13,643 nt of DNA, from positions 1-13,643 of the forward strand of contig CAYZEZ010000120.1 in assembly GCA_964477295.1 (NCBI GenBank). The letters run 5' to 3'. Below the pieces are notes generated by a model that did no database searches, was not told where the DNA came from, and worked only from the letters and a program-made list of their open reading frames with translations. The stretch is from CAYZEZ01 sp964477295. Lineage in GTDB: Bacteria > Bacteroidota > Bacteroidia > Bacteroidales > SM23-62. The translations under genes and the position numbers were made by a program. Every line of letters starts with the position of its first letter. Within the stretch, counting starts at the first letter, position 1. This document shows positions 1-6,312 of the stretch, in pieces.

Positions 1-1
1 G

Positions 2-202
2 GGCGGTACCAACCAGGATGGTACAAAAAATGAAAAGTATTGCAGCTACTGCTATGCAGATGGATCATTTAAGGATGATTTCACCAATCCGAAGCAAATG
101 GTCCGGTTAGTAAAGGAAAAACTCAAAGAGCAAGGTTACGGACCAATAAAACGCTGGTTCTATTCCTCAGGCATTCCGCATCTTGAAAGGTGGAAGGGAT
201 AA
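2..202 (+). CDS. Zinc-ribbon domain protein, C-terminal fragment (5' end outside window)
   Basis: This open frame enters from the left edge and stops at TAA 200-202, giving 66 visible residues. The segment GTNQDGTKNEKYCSYCYADG followed by F, and the C-terminal PHLERWKG, match my memory of the small putative zinc ribbon family (Pfam Zn_ribbon_2). In that family an N-terminal CxxCGMP pair, which would lie off the window here, and the YCxYC pair bind one zinc. Such proteins are usually under 100 residues, so little is probably missing. The molecular role of the family is unknown to me, and no partner gene can be seen because the upstream side is cut. The family call is fairly secure from the YCxYCYxDGxF motif; the function is open. 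Confidence 0.75.
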   Translation, partial: GGTNQDGTKNEKYCSYCYADGSFKDDFTNPKQMVRLVKEKLKEQGYGPIKRWFYSSGIPHLERWKG

Positions 203-323
203 TAATTTTCCGGAATCCTTATTAATATCTCCGTTAGCGAAGATTAATCCAGCAATCTATCCGAAATATTTTAACTTTATTAGTTTACGCATATATTCAA
301 ACGAGGTATAGGAGAAACAGAAT

Positions 324-339
324 TAGTTTGTGCAAACTA
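324..339. repeat. Short inverted repeat TAGTTTG-TG-CAAACTA
   Basis: Perfect 7-bp arms are separated by TG, 14 bp upstream of the ATG of the 353-774 relic. It is followed at 341-348 by TAAGTTTG, a match to the Bacteroidota -7 element TAnnTTTG, but I see no -33 element at the expected 19-bp spacing. It could be an operator for the gene that is now broken. The 150 bp between 202 and 353 hold nothing else I can support. Confidence 0.3.
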
Positions 340-352
340 CTAAGTTTGATTA

Positions 353-774
353 ATGAAGAGGGTGCCAGACAGTATTTCACTTCCTTGTCCTGTGTTTAAA
401 TATATTCCGGCTTTCTGGTTTAAAATTACATGCTCAATCCTGATATCACTAATATTTTGCTTTCAGGTTTTATCTCAGAATCTGGAAATTAAGGCAAGAG
501 TAATTGATTCTTCAAGCCTTGAGCCGGTAGCTTTTTCCACTTTGTATATTGATGAGAATTCCGGAACCATCTCCGACGAACTGGGATTTTCCCGGATGCT
601 GTTTTCACCTAGTGAATATAGATGTTATATCCGGCAGCCTTTCTAAAAAATCGATCTCCTCAGACAGAGATCAAACCGACGGCAGGGTTGTTGTCCTCTT
701 TGGAGGGGATAAAAGAGGAGGGTGTGTCTGTTCACTCTGAACACTATTATAATGTTACGCTGACGAGGGAATAA
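353..774 (+). pseudogene. Frameshifted relic of a secreted protein with a carboxypeptidase-regulatory-like N-terminus
   Basis: The first frame (ATG 353, stop 644-646) encodes a hydrophobic export segment ending LSQN. It is followed by KARVIDSSSLEPVAFSTLYI and then GTISDELGF, the usual start of a CarboxypepD_reg-like beta-sandwich domain (about residues 44-80 here). Such domains are normally followed by a further domain or a TonB-dependent barrel, but here the frame ends after 97 codons. Two other frames stay open through the same area: one to 740, reading ISGSLSKKSIS, and one to TAA 772-774, ending VSVHSEHYYNVTLTRE. The second looks like a genuine gene end. I infer one or more indels near 615-650 and probably a larger deletion of the body of the gene. 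The 3' end converges on the SDR gene 8 bp away. What the intact protein did cannot be said. Confidence 0.55.
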
Positions 775-782
775 CCGGTATA

Positions 783-1568
783 CTATTTGTTTAAATACCG
801 TTTCCTATATATTGAGCTTATAATGAAATAGGGGAGGATCGGCAAAAGTCTCACAACCAATTTATTCAACACTCCGGGAATACACTCAGAACGGTTTCTG
901 AGCAATGCATCCACACCAGCTGCTGCAACTAATTCCGGGGACTTAACTAAACCTTCTCTTCTGTTTCCGATCCCGAAACCGGTATCATCATAGAAGGATG
1001 TGTCGGTTGCACCGGGCAGAAGGCATGTCACGTTAACACCATGAGGTCTCAGCTCAGTCCGGATCGCACGGGTAAAATGACGGAGGAATGCTTTGGAGGG
1101 GCCATATAGGGAAATTATTGGGTAGGGCATTACTGCCGATATAGATGATACATTTAATATATACCCTTTATTTTTTGCGACCATCTGTTCCGCGAACAAT
1201 CTGCATAACAACGCCGGTGTGGTTATATGCAGGTTCAGGATACGCTCTACCATGACTGTCTCGGCCATAATAATTTCACCATAGACCAGCATCCCGGCAT
1301 TGTTTACAAGCACTTCAACAGGGAAGCTGTTGTTTATGCAAAATGAAAAAAGGGTATTTGCTGAATCTGCCTGTGCAAGATCCATTCCCAGTGTGATAAC
1401 CGAAATGCCATGGTTTTGCTCAAGATCGGTTTTCAGCACGTTCAACCTGGAAACCTGGTTACTAACACCTATTATATTGTATCCTTTTCCGGCAAGAACA
1501 TTTGAAATATGCCTGCCAATTCCTGAACATGCTCCAGTAACAAGTGCGAAAATACCCGTAGATCCCAT
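783..1568 (-). CDS. SDR-family NAD(P)-dependent oxidoreductase (DltE/YqjQ-like)
   Basis: A full-length 261-residue classical short-chain dehydrogenase/reductase, presumably a cytoplasmic NAD(P)(H)-dependent oxidoreductase of unknown substrate. Visible motifs are the Rossmann TGxxxGxG (T11-G18, TGACSGIG), NNAG at 89-92, catalytic S142, and YxxxK with Y155 and K159. A PG at the expected distance follows (LLPGATDTSF). The C-terminal segment after PGVLNKLV resembles the COG0300 subgroup, whose members often carry a hydrophobic C-terminal helix. The catalytic-tetrad Asn, normally in a vNl-type motif, appears as His114 in NLHITTP. The ATG at 1568 lies only ten residues before the glycine motif, which is normal for the family. 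The gene stands alone: it is convergent with the relic to its left and divergent from the SUMF1 gene. Family is sure; substrate unknown. Confidence 0.9.
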   Translation of the reverse strand: MGSTGIFALVTGACSGIGRHISNVLAGKGYNIIGVSNQVSRLNVLKTDLEQNHGISVITLGMDLAQADSANTLFSFCINNSFPVEVLVNNAGMLVYGEIIMAETVMVERILNLHITTPALLCRLFAEQMVAKNKGYILNVSSISAVMPYPIISLYGPSKAFLRHFTRAIRTELRPHGVNVTCLLPGATDTSFYDDTGFGIGNRREGLVKSPELVAAAGVDALLRNRSECIPGVLNKLVVRLLPILPYFIISSIYRKRYLNK

Positions 1569-1888
1569 TTGATTAATGCTTACTCCGAAAATTACAAAAC
1601 ATTCTTTCTAATACACAAGGAGTCGGATATTTACTTCAGAATAAAACCTTCATGTTAAAATAGCTTTGGACCATTCTAAAAAGTCTGGGATCAGCATTAT
1701 GCAATTATTATGAAAAGGCCGATTTGAAAACATGCATATTTACCCTGTTTTTCATGAGGTAACTGTAATTCAATCAAGCTATTCAAAAAAATATATCTGT
1801 AACTTTACATATTCACAATTGGTTTTCTCAGTACGAATTTAGAAGAAAAGACATGCCAGAACAGAATAATTAATAAAAATCATCAATA
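1569..1888. other. 320-bp divergent intergenic region
   Basis: This AT-rich spacer lies between the minus-strand SDR gene and the plus-strand SUMF1 gene and must hold the promoters of both. TAGCTTTG at 1661-1668 fits the Bacteroidota -7 element TAnnTTTG, but there is no -33 match 19 bp upstream, so I do not call a promoter. No open frame of convincing composition, RNA gene or strong hairpin was seen. Confidence 0.5.
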
Positions 1889-2971
1889 ATGAAATCAAAA
1901 AATATATTTATCAATTTTATTCTTTCAAATTCTGGAATAATTTTAATCAGTTTGTTAATTAGATGTAATCCTCCAACCCAGAAAATAGTAAATGAGGGTT
2001 ATGGTGATTATTTACTTGTTCCAGCCGGAAAATTTCTAATGGGCGATAATTTTAATGATGCATTTCTCGATTCAAATGGAGATTCTCAGGAAAAACCAGT
2101 TCATCCTGTAAAATTAAAAGCCTGTTATATTGGCAAATATGAAGTAACAAATGAAGAGTTCAGGAAATTTGTTGATGACGGTGGATATATAAATTCCGAT
2201 TACTGGACAATAGAGGAATGGGAAAGAGCATCAAGTGAGGCAGAAAAAGATAGAAGGAATAATCCTTATGGCAACATTATCACATACAGTTATGGCAGAC
2301 AACCAGAGTTTTGGAATGATTCCGCATACTATGGAGGTGGGATTACAGGGAATGAGAATTTCCCAGTAACAGGTATTAACCAGCATGAAGCAAATGCCTA
2401 TTGTAAATGGCTTTCAGAAAAAACAGGAGCCACATACAGGCTTCCGACAGAAGCTGAATGGGAAAAAGCAGCCAGAGGAACTGATCAGAGAAGATTTCCA
2501 TGGGGGGACTATATAGACAGGTGTTTTGCAAATTATAGAAGTGGCGATCCTTATGAAACTAATCTATTAGTGACAGGTGGATTGACACCTGTAGGATACT
2601 ATAAAGGAACTAGTTATAAGCATCCTGATGGCAAACAAATATTCATTACTCATGATAATGCATCTCCTTATGGCGCATATGATATGGCCGGTAATGCCTG
2701 GGAATGGGTAACTGACAGATGGGATCCAAATTATTACTCACGATCTCCTGTTGATAATCCAACCGGCCCAGCATCAGGCGATAATATTGAAGGTATTCGT
2801 AGTCCAAAATATGGAGACTTTGTAGCCAGTATTCGAGGTGGTTTTTGGATGGATGGTCAGGGAATTATGAACATGAACTCTCTTCGAAGCGCATACCGTG
2901 GAATGGTTTTTAGTGGCCCGCGTATGCGAAATTTCGAAATAGGATTCCGATGTGTGAGAGAAGTAAATTAG
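1889..2971 (+). CDS. SUMF1/FGE-sulfatase-fold protein, secreted or membrane-anchored
   Basis: The 360-residue protein has a hydrophobic N-terminal export segment ending in LLIRC26. This may be a lipobox, though Arg at -1 is atypical, so lipoprotein status is uncertain. The rest is a formylglycine-generating-enzyme-like domain. VPAGKFLMG (44-52) and EVTNEEF (85-91) open the fold, RLPTEAEWEKAARG (184-197) is its signature, and GAYDMAGNAWEW (262-273) and GFRC (352-355) close it. Near the C-terminus the RSAYR segment has Ser where true FGE has a catalytic Cys, and the second active-site Cys is also absent. I therefore do not expect sulfatase activation; many Bacteroidota homologues of this type are uncharacterised, some linked to gliding or surface functions. 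No sulfatase gene is nearby. The fold is certain, the role unknown. Confidence 0.85.
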   Translation: MKSKNIFINFILSNSGIILISLLIRCNPPTQKIVNEGYGDYLLVPAGKFLMGDNFNDAFLDSNGDSQEKPVHPVKLKACYIGKYEVTNEEFRKFVDDGGYINSDYWTIEEWERASSEAEKDRRNNPYGNIITYSYGRQPEFWNDSAYYGGGITGNENFPVTGINQHEANAYCKWLSEKTGATYRLPTEAEWEKAARGTDQRRFPWGDYIDRCFANYRSGDPYETNLLVTGGLTPVGYYKGTSYKHPDGKQIFITHDNASPYGAYDMAGNAWEWVTDRWDPNYYSRSPVDNPTGPASGDNIEGIRSPKYGDFVASIRGGFWMDGQGIMNMNSLRSAYRGMVFSGPRMRNFEIGFRCVREVN

Positions 2972-3180
2972 AATAGAGTAAAAACTAAAATAAAAATATA
3001 AATTAACACCTGCCGAGAGCAGCTAAACCATATTGCTGATGAACGCGTTAGCGCTAAGAAAAAGAACAAACCTTAGCTCAATATACCGCCCAATGAAAAT
3101 TGATAGTCAGAAGATCTGGAGTTCAAAAAATAACAAATTTCAAATAAAAGGCTTTTCACCCAAAAGTTTTTGAAAATATA

Positions 3181-3212
3181 TGTGTCAAAAGTATACTATT
3201 TAAAATTTGACA
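3181..3212. promoter_or_regulatory. Inverted repeat TGTCAAA/TTTGACA upstream of the ECF sigma gene
   Basis: TGTCAAA at 3183-3189 is a perfect inverted repeat of TTTGACA at 3206-3212 (16-bp spacer) and ends 11 bp before the preferred ATG at 3224. The longer word TGTGTCAAA at 3181-3189 recurs exactly at 3827-3835, ahead of the anti-sigma gene. The site could be an operator, an mRNA leader hairpin, or an ECF-type -35 element used for autoregulation. The sequence alone does not decide which. Confidence 0.4.
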
Positions 3213-3223
3213 GAAAGTATGTA

Positions 3224-3799
3224 ATGACAGACGAACAATTAATACAGGGAATTGTAAGCGGAGAGCAAAAATATTTTAAGGAAATTATAGATAAGTATCA
3301 ATCTTTGGTTTTAAACACCTGCAATAGTTTTCTGCATAGCAAAGAAGATGCGGAAGATATTACACAAGAAGTTTTTATCGAAGTTTATTTATCCATTCAC
3401 AAGTTTAAGGGCAAGGCAAAGTTGTCAACCTGGCTTTATAGAATTTCTGTCAATAAATCACTGAATTATATACGAAGCAATAAAAAAAGAGGAATTGTTA
3501 AAAGCATTGAAAACTTTCCACCCGGTGATCATAATACGGAGCTTCACCTTTCAGATGATAGTTCTCAATATTATGATATTGCACATATTCAGGATAAAAA
3601 AACAGAATTACTACATGAATCAATAAATGCACTTTCAAAAAACCAAAGAATAGCATTCACTTTGAGCAAATTTGAAAATTTATCTTATGATCAAATTTCC
3701 GAAGTTATGAATTTGTCGCTACCCTCTGTTGAAGGCCTTATTCACAGGGCAAAAATAAATCTGCAGAAAAAAATATTAAATTTTTACAAAAAAAAATGA
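3224..3799 (+). CDS. RNA polymerase ECF-type sigma factor
   Basis: From ATG 3224 the protein has 191 residues, the usual ECF length. A TTG at 3170 would add 18 residues (MKIYVSKVYYLKFDRKYV) that are not part of the family and would put the inverted repeat at 3183-3212 inside the gene, so I prefer 3224. Sigma region 2 is clear, with DAEDITQEVFIEVY and FKGKAKLSTWLYRISVNKSL, where the WLYRI segment is typical of region 2.3-2.4. Region 4 follows as LSKNQRIAFTLSKFENLSYD, then the helix-turn-helix ISEVMNLSLPSVEGLIHRAK. It directs core polymerase to stress promoters and would be held inactive by the adjacent zinc-finger anti-sigma factor. It is the first gene of the 3224-5409 operon and is followed by a 54-bp gap. 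The class is certain; the regulon is inferred from its neighbours. Confidence 0.92.
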   Translation: MTDEQLIQGIVSGEQKYFKEIIDKYQSLVLNTCNSFLHSKEDAEDITQEVFIEVYLSIHKFKGKAKLSTWLYRISVNKSLNYIRSNKKRGIVKSIENFPPGDHNTELHLSDDSSQYYDIAHIQDKKTELLHESINALSKNQRIAFTLSKFENLSYDQISEVMNLSLPSVEGLIHRAKINLQKKILNFYKKK

Positions 3800-3826
3800 A
3801 ATGAGGCAAAAGTTATTCAAACAACT

Positions 3827-3835
3827 TGTGTCAAA
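3827..3835 (+). promoter_or_regulatory. Second copy of TGTGTCAAA, ahead of the anti-sigma gene
   Basis: This is an exact 9-base copy of the word at 3181-3189. It lies in the 54-bp sigma/anti-sigma gap, 27 bp (first base to first base) upstream of ATG 3854. Its placement before two genes of the same regulatory operon suggests a binding site, possibly the -35 element of an ECF-dependent promoter. I cannot identify a matching -10 element. Confidence 0.3.
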
Positions 3836-3853
3836 CCACTAAAGCAAATTAAG

Positions 3854-4294
3854 ATGAAATGTAAATTAGTTCAGAATAAATTAATCTTCTATTCAAATGG
3901 CGATCTTAGCAGTTCCGAAAATAAGGAGATCAAAACTCATTTACAGAATTGTGAAAATTGCTATGCCCTTTACACAGAATTAGAAACAACTTTAATTCTG
4001 ATTGAGAACAAGAAAACTATTGAACCTAATCCGTTTTTATATTCAAGGATAAAACAAAAATTGGATAACCTGGAAAGTAAAAAAGAACAGGCTACTTTCA
4101 ATCCTGTTTACAAAAAAATTTTACAACCTGTTATCTTATCATTCCTTTTGGTTATTGGCCTTTATTCAGGTGTAAGACTCGGAAATACTTTTAGTATAAA
4201 ACAGCAAGATATATTATCGGTTTCTCAAACAACAGAATTTTATCTCAATGATCTTCAACAAGAAAAGCTTGAAGTTTTATTATTAAACGATTAA
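3854..4294 (+). CDS. Zinc-finger (ZAS-type) transmembrane anti-sigma factor
   Basis: The 146-residue protein carries the zinc-binding anti-sigma signature Cys3, then His29-x3-Cys33-x2-Cys36 (HLQNCENC), matching the zf-HC2/ZAS class. A cytoplasmic helical segment runs to about residue 88, a single membrane span lies at about 90-109 (PVILSFLLVIGLYSGVRLG), and a tail of about 37 residues should lie in the periplasm. By family knowledge the N-terminal zinc domain wraps around its cognate sigma factor, here the product of the gene just upstream, and releases it on a periplasmic or redox signal. The next gene begins 10 bp after its stop, so translation is probably coupled with the CnrX-like sensor. 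Overall identity to known anti-sigma factors is low, as usual for the class; the motif plus the context make the call strong. Confidence 0.85.
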   Translation: MKCKLVQNKLIFYSNGDLSSSENKEIKTHLQNCENCYALYTELETTLILIENKKTIEPNPFLYSRIKQKLDNLESKKEQATFNPVYKKILQPVILSFLLVIGLYSGVRLGNTFSIKQQDILSVSQTTEFYLNDLQQEKLEVLLLND

Positions 4295-4304
4295 CCACAT
4301 TATC

Positions 4305-4829
4305 ATGATTAAAATATACAATAAAAGCCTGTTAATCTGGATAATTGTTATTCTGGCAGCAACAAATATTTCAACAGTAGGAACTATAGTTTATCATGTT
4401 TATTTTCAAGAAAATACAGTTCAAAAAAATAGTTCAGTACAAATAAATATTCCTGATAACCATCTTGGCAGATTTCTTAGAGACGAATTAAATTTGAATT
4501 CTGAGCAGCACCAGCAATTTAGAAATTTCAGACAGAATTTTCACGAGCAGGCAAATTTGCTAACCAGGAAAATGCAAGTTAAGCGTAATGAGATGATGGC
4601 TGAACTTGAAAAAGTGAATTCTGATACAATACACTTAGGTAAACTTGCTAAGGAAATTGGCAATATGCATACGGAACTAAAACATTTAACTTTTGAATAT
4701 TATCTCGAAATGAAAAATATTTGTTCAGATGAACAAAAAGAAAAGTTATATCAAATTTTTAAAGCAATGGTAAATCAAGATGCTGAAATTAAAATGCCGG
4801 ATAAAAAGCAGATTAATCCTGGTAACTGA
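4305..4829 (+). CDS. Membrane-anchored periplasmic heavy-metal sensor-like protein (CnrX/Spy-CpxP fold)
   Basis: A 174-residue protein with an N-terminal membrane anchor (about 9-31) and a long, highly charged alpha-helical periplasmic part. The order FLRDELNLNSEQHQQFRNF (57-75), a central helix, and CSDEQKEKLYQIF (140-152) is the helical-hairpin layout of CnrX/NccX, ZraP and CpxP. The Pfam family would be Metal_resist (heavy-metal resistance). Candidate metal or stress ligands include His69, His80, His122, His127 and Cys140, but I cannot align them to the known CnrX site. In Cupriavidus CnrX binds Ni/Co and controls the CnrY anti-sigma; here it probably interacts with the periplasmic tail of the zinc-finger anti-sigma factor encoded 10 bp upstream. 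Chaperone activity like Spy is the alternative. Confidence 0.75.
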   Translation: MIKIYNKSLLIWIIVILAATNISTVGTIVYHVYFQENTVQKNSSVQINIPDNHLGRFLRDELNLNSEQHQQFRNFRQNFHEQANLLTRKMQVKRNEMMAELEKVNSDTIHLGKLAKEIGNMHTELKHLTFEYYLEMKNICSDEQKEKLYQIFKAMVNQDAEIKMPDKKQINPGN

Positions 4830-4884
4830 ATGTACCTGAGCTTTATAAGATGTATCAAATGATAACCCTTAAAATTTAATAAAA

Positions 4885-5409
4885 ATGAAAAATTTAAAAT
4901 CTAAATCAATCGCAATACTAATCGTGGCAGTATTGCTTAGTGTAAATACAAACATTTTTGCTCAAAGAGGAAACGGTAAAGGTTATGGGCAATTTAATGA
5001 AAACGTCAAAGTCTATTTCTGCAATAATATCCCAAATTTAACTGCCGATCAAATAACAAAAATTGACAAATTAAGAACTGCACATTGGAAAGAAATGCAA
5101 AATAGCCATAATCAGTTAGCAGAAAAAAGAGCTCGCTTACAATCTTTACGCACTGCTGATGATGCTGATATAAATTCTATTAATGAGACTATTGATGAAA
5201 TAAGTGTTATTCAGGCAAGTATGCAGAAAAACAGGGAACAGCATTTTCAAGATATAAGAATTTTACTAACTGAAGACCAGAGAGTATATTATGATAATTT
5301 CAAGAGAGGCAGAGGAAACGGACAGAGTAACGGCAGAGGGAACAGAATGTGCAGAGGTAATGGTATTGGTTATGGCCGAGGAAACAGTCAATGCAAAAGA
5401 AACTGGTAA
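4885..5409 (+). CDS. Secreted Spy/CpxP-like protein with Arg-Gly-Asn-rich tail
   Basis: The 174-residue protein has a classical signal peptide, with cleavage expected near FAQ27. Two LTxxQ motifs, LTADQ at 52-56 and LTEDQ at 128-132, are the hallmark of the Spy/CpxP/ZraP family. The helices between them are charged. After residue 140 comes a low-complexity tail rich in Arg, Gly and Asn (RGRGNG, RGNRMCRGNG, YGRGNSQCKRNW) with Cys156 and Cys170; a shorter copy, RGNGKGYG, directly follows the signal peptide. Family members act as periplasmic chaperones or metal-binding stress proteins. It is the last gene of the operon, 55 bp after the CnrX-like gene and 23 bp before a strong terminator, so it is likely a main effector of the sigma regulon. 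The tail may bind metal or nucleic acid/polyanion; that is a guess. Confidence 0.8.
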   Translation: MKNLKSKSIAILIVAVLLSVNTNIFAQRGNGKGYGQFNENVKVYFCNNIPNLTADQITKIDKLRTAHWKEMQNSHNQLAEKRARLQSLRTADDADINSINETIDEISVIQASMQKNREQHFQDIRILLTEDQRVYYDNFKRGRGNGQSNGRGNRMCRGNGIGYGRGNSQCKRNW

Positions 5410-5432
5410 ATCAAATTTTAAATAGGTTTTAC

Positions 5433-5467
5433 AAAGCTACTGAGAAGAATCTTAGTAGCTTTTTTTT
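5433..5467 (+). terminator. Intrinsic terminator of the sigma-factor operon
   Basis: Perfect 9-bp stem AAAGCTACT (5433-5441) and AGTAGCTTT (5454-5462) with a 12-nt loop, running into eight T residues (5460-5467). It sits 23 bp after the stop of the Spy-like gene and marks the operon end. Confidence 0.9.
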
Positions 5468-5688
5468 ACTGAATGAGAAATCCAAAACAGGTTAAATATT
5501 GTACTTTTAATAATATGACAAAATAGTATAATAAGCATACCGGTATTGTGGTAGTTTATGAATGCTCACCGGCAATAACAGCACCTGTATCAGATAGCCG
5601 CATTAGGGTCATTAATAAAATGAAGTAGAAAAATAAATATTGTCGAATTTAACTTGGATTTAAGTAATGAAAGGCCACGTGCCATGGC
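5468..5688. other. Noncoding spacer after the terminator
   Basis: AT-rich and without a convincing open frame. Only the short palindrome TACCGGTA near 5540 was noticed. Nothing functional can be supported here. Confidence 0.4.
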
Positions 5689-5820
5689 TGCCAACCGTTC
5701 CCGAACAACATGCTATACGCACTTTGGTTCAGCCTTTGTGGGCCTTACAGTTTGCTCGAGCAAGCTCGGCAGACTTCACCTCAGTTCGTAACTCCGTTTA
5801 GCGCTCCGTTGGGCGCTATG
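5689..5820 (+). repeat. GC-richer structured block resembling an integron attC site
   Basis: About 130 bp, clearly richer in G+C than its surroundings. The ends can pair: GCCAAC (5690-5695) with GTTGGGC (5808-5814, one bulged G). Further in, CGAAC (5702-5706) pairs with GTTCG (5784-5788), and the centre holds a perfect 12-bp palindrome TTGCTCGAGCAA (5752-5763). The right end GTTGGGC fits the GTTRRRY core of attC sites, and the 120-130 bp size fits long VCR-like attC sites. The left end fits the RYYYAAC consensus poorly, and no integrase or second copy is present in the window. A Bacteroidota interspersed repeat is the alternative. Confidence 0.35.
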
Positions 5821-5838
5821 CTGAAAAAACTCACAACT

Positions 5839-6294
5839 ATGAATGATATTACAATTAAGCCGATTGGTTATATAAAAAATGACAGGATTGAACCGGTTGA
5901 TGATAACTGGTCGTCAATTGAATCAATCATAGAGTTGATTGAAGATTTACCGGCCGAATGTTTCGATGGGATTGAGCAATTCTCTCATTTAGAGATACTT
6001 TATCATTTCAATAAATCGACAAAAACTTTTATCGGAAGCGAGCATCCAAGAGAGAATAAGGATTATCCTAAAGTTGGGATTTTTGCGCAAAGGAAAAAGG
6101 ATAGACCAAATCATATGGGAGCAACAATTGTAAATTTAGTAAGTCGTGAAGGGCGTAAATTGATTGTTAAAAATCTTGATGCGATTAATAGAACGCCGGT
6201 TATTGACATTAAACCGGTTTTTATCGAATATCTACCAAAGGGAAATGTGCAGCAACCAAAATGGACAAACGATTTAATGAAAAACTATTGGTAA
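5839..6294 (+). CDS. TrmO/TsaA-family SAM-dependent methyltransferase (UPF0066), short form
   Basis: The 151-residue protein matches the TrmO/TsaA beta-barrel family, whose studied member N6-methylates threonylcarbamoyladenosine at position 37 of certain tRNAs using SAM. Motifs in order are IGYI (9-12), FSHLEILYHF (48-57), HPR (69-71), VGIFAQR then DRPNHMG (79-94), LDAINRTPVIDIKP (113-126). The usual RPNPIG loop reads RPNHMG. The extra C-terminal TrmO_C region found in the E. coli protein is missing, so the substrate may differ. The open frame extends upstream to 5710 but would run through the attC-like block; ATG 5839 puts the conserved start (ITIKPIGYI) at residue 4, and ATG 5818 is a second possibility. 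A small membrane-protein gene follows 18 bp later. Family sure; the tRNA role is inferred. Confidence 0.85.
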   Translation: MNDITIKPIGYIKNDRIEPVDDNWSSIESIIELIEDLPAECFDGIEQFSHLEILYHFNKSTKTFIGSEHPRENKDYPKVGIFAQRKKDRPNHMGATIVNLVSREGRKLIVKNLDAINRTPVIDIKPVFIEYLPKGNVQQPKWTNDLMKNYW

Positions 6295-6312
6295 AATAAA
6301 TTCATATTAAAG

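Noticed and set aside
1300..1572. Plus-strand open frame of 90 codons
   Set aside because: Antisense shadow of the well-supported SDR gene.
1661..1668. TAGCTTTG as a promoter for the SUMF1 gene
   Set aside because: It fits the -7 consensus but lacks any -33 match at 19 bp and lies over 220 bp from the start codon.
3049..3074. TTAGCGCTAA palindrome and GCTAAG/CTTAGC hairpin after the SUMF1 gene
   Set aside because: Short arms, a 13-nt loop and no T run; not convincing as a terminator.
5667..5801. Plus-strand frame of 44 codons inside the attC-like block
   Set aside because: The block is rich in inverted repeats and its encoded peptide resembles no protein; the open frame most likely reflects its base composition.
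5710..5838. N-terminal extension of the TrmO-like gene
   Set aside because: The 43 extra residues are encoded by the structured repeat block and are not part of the family; the conserved region starts at ATG 5839.
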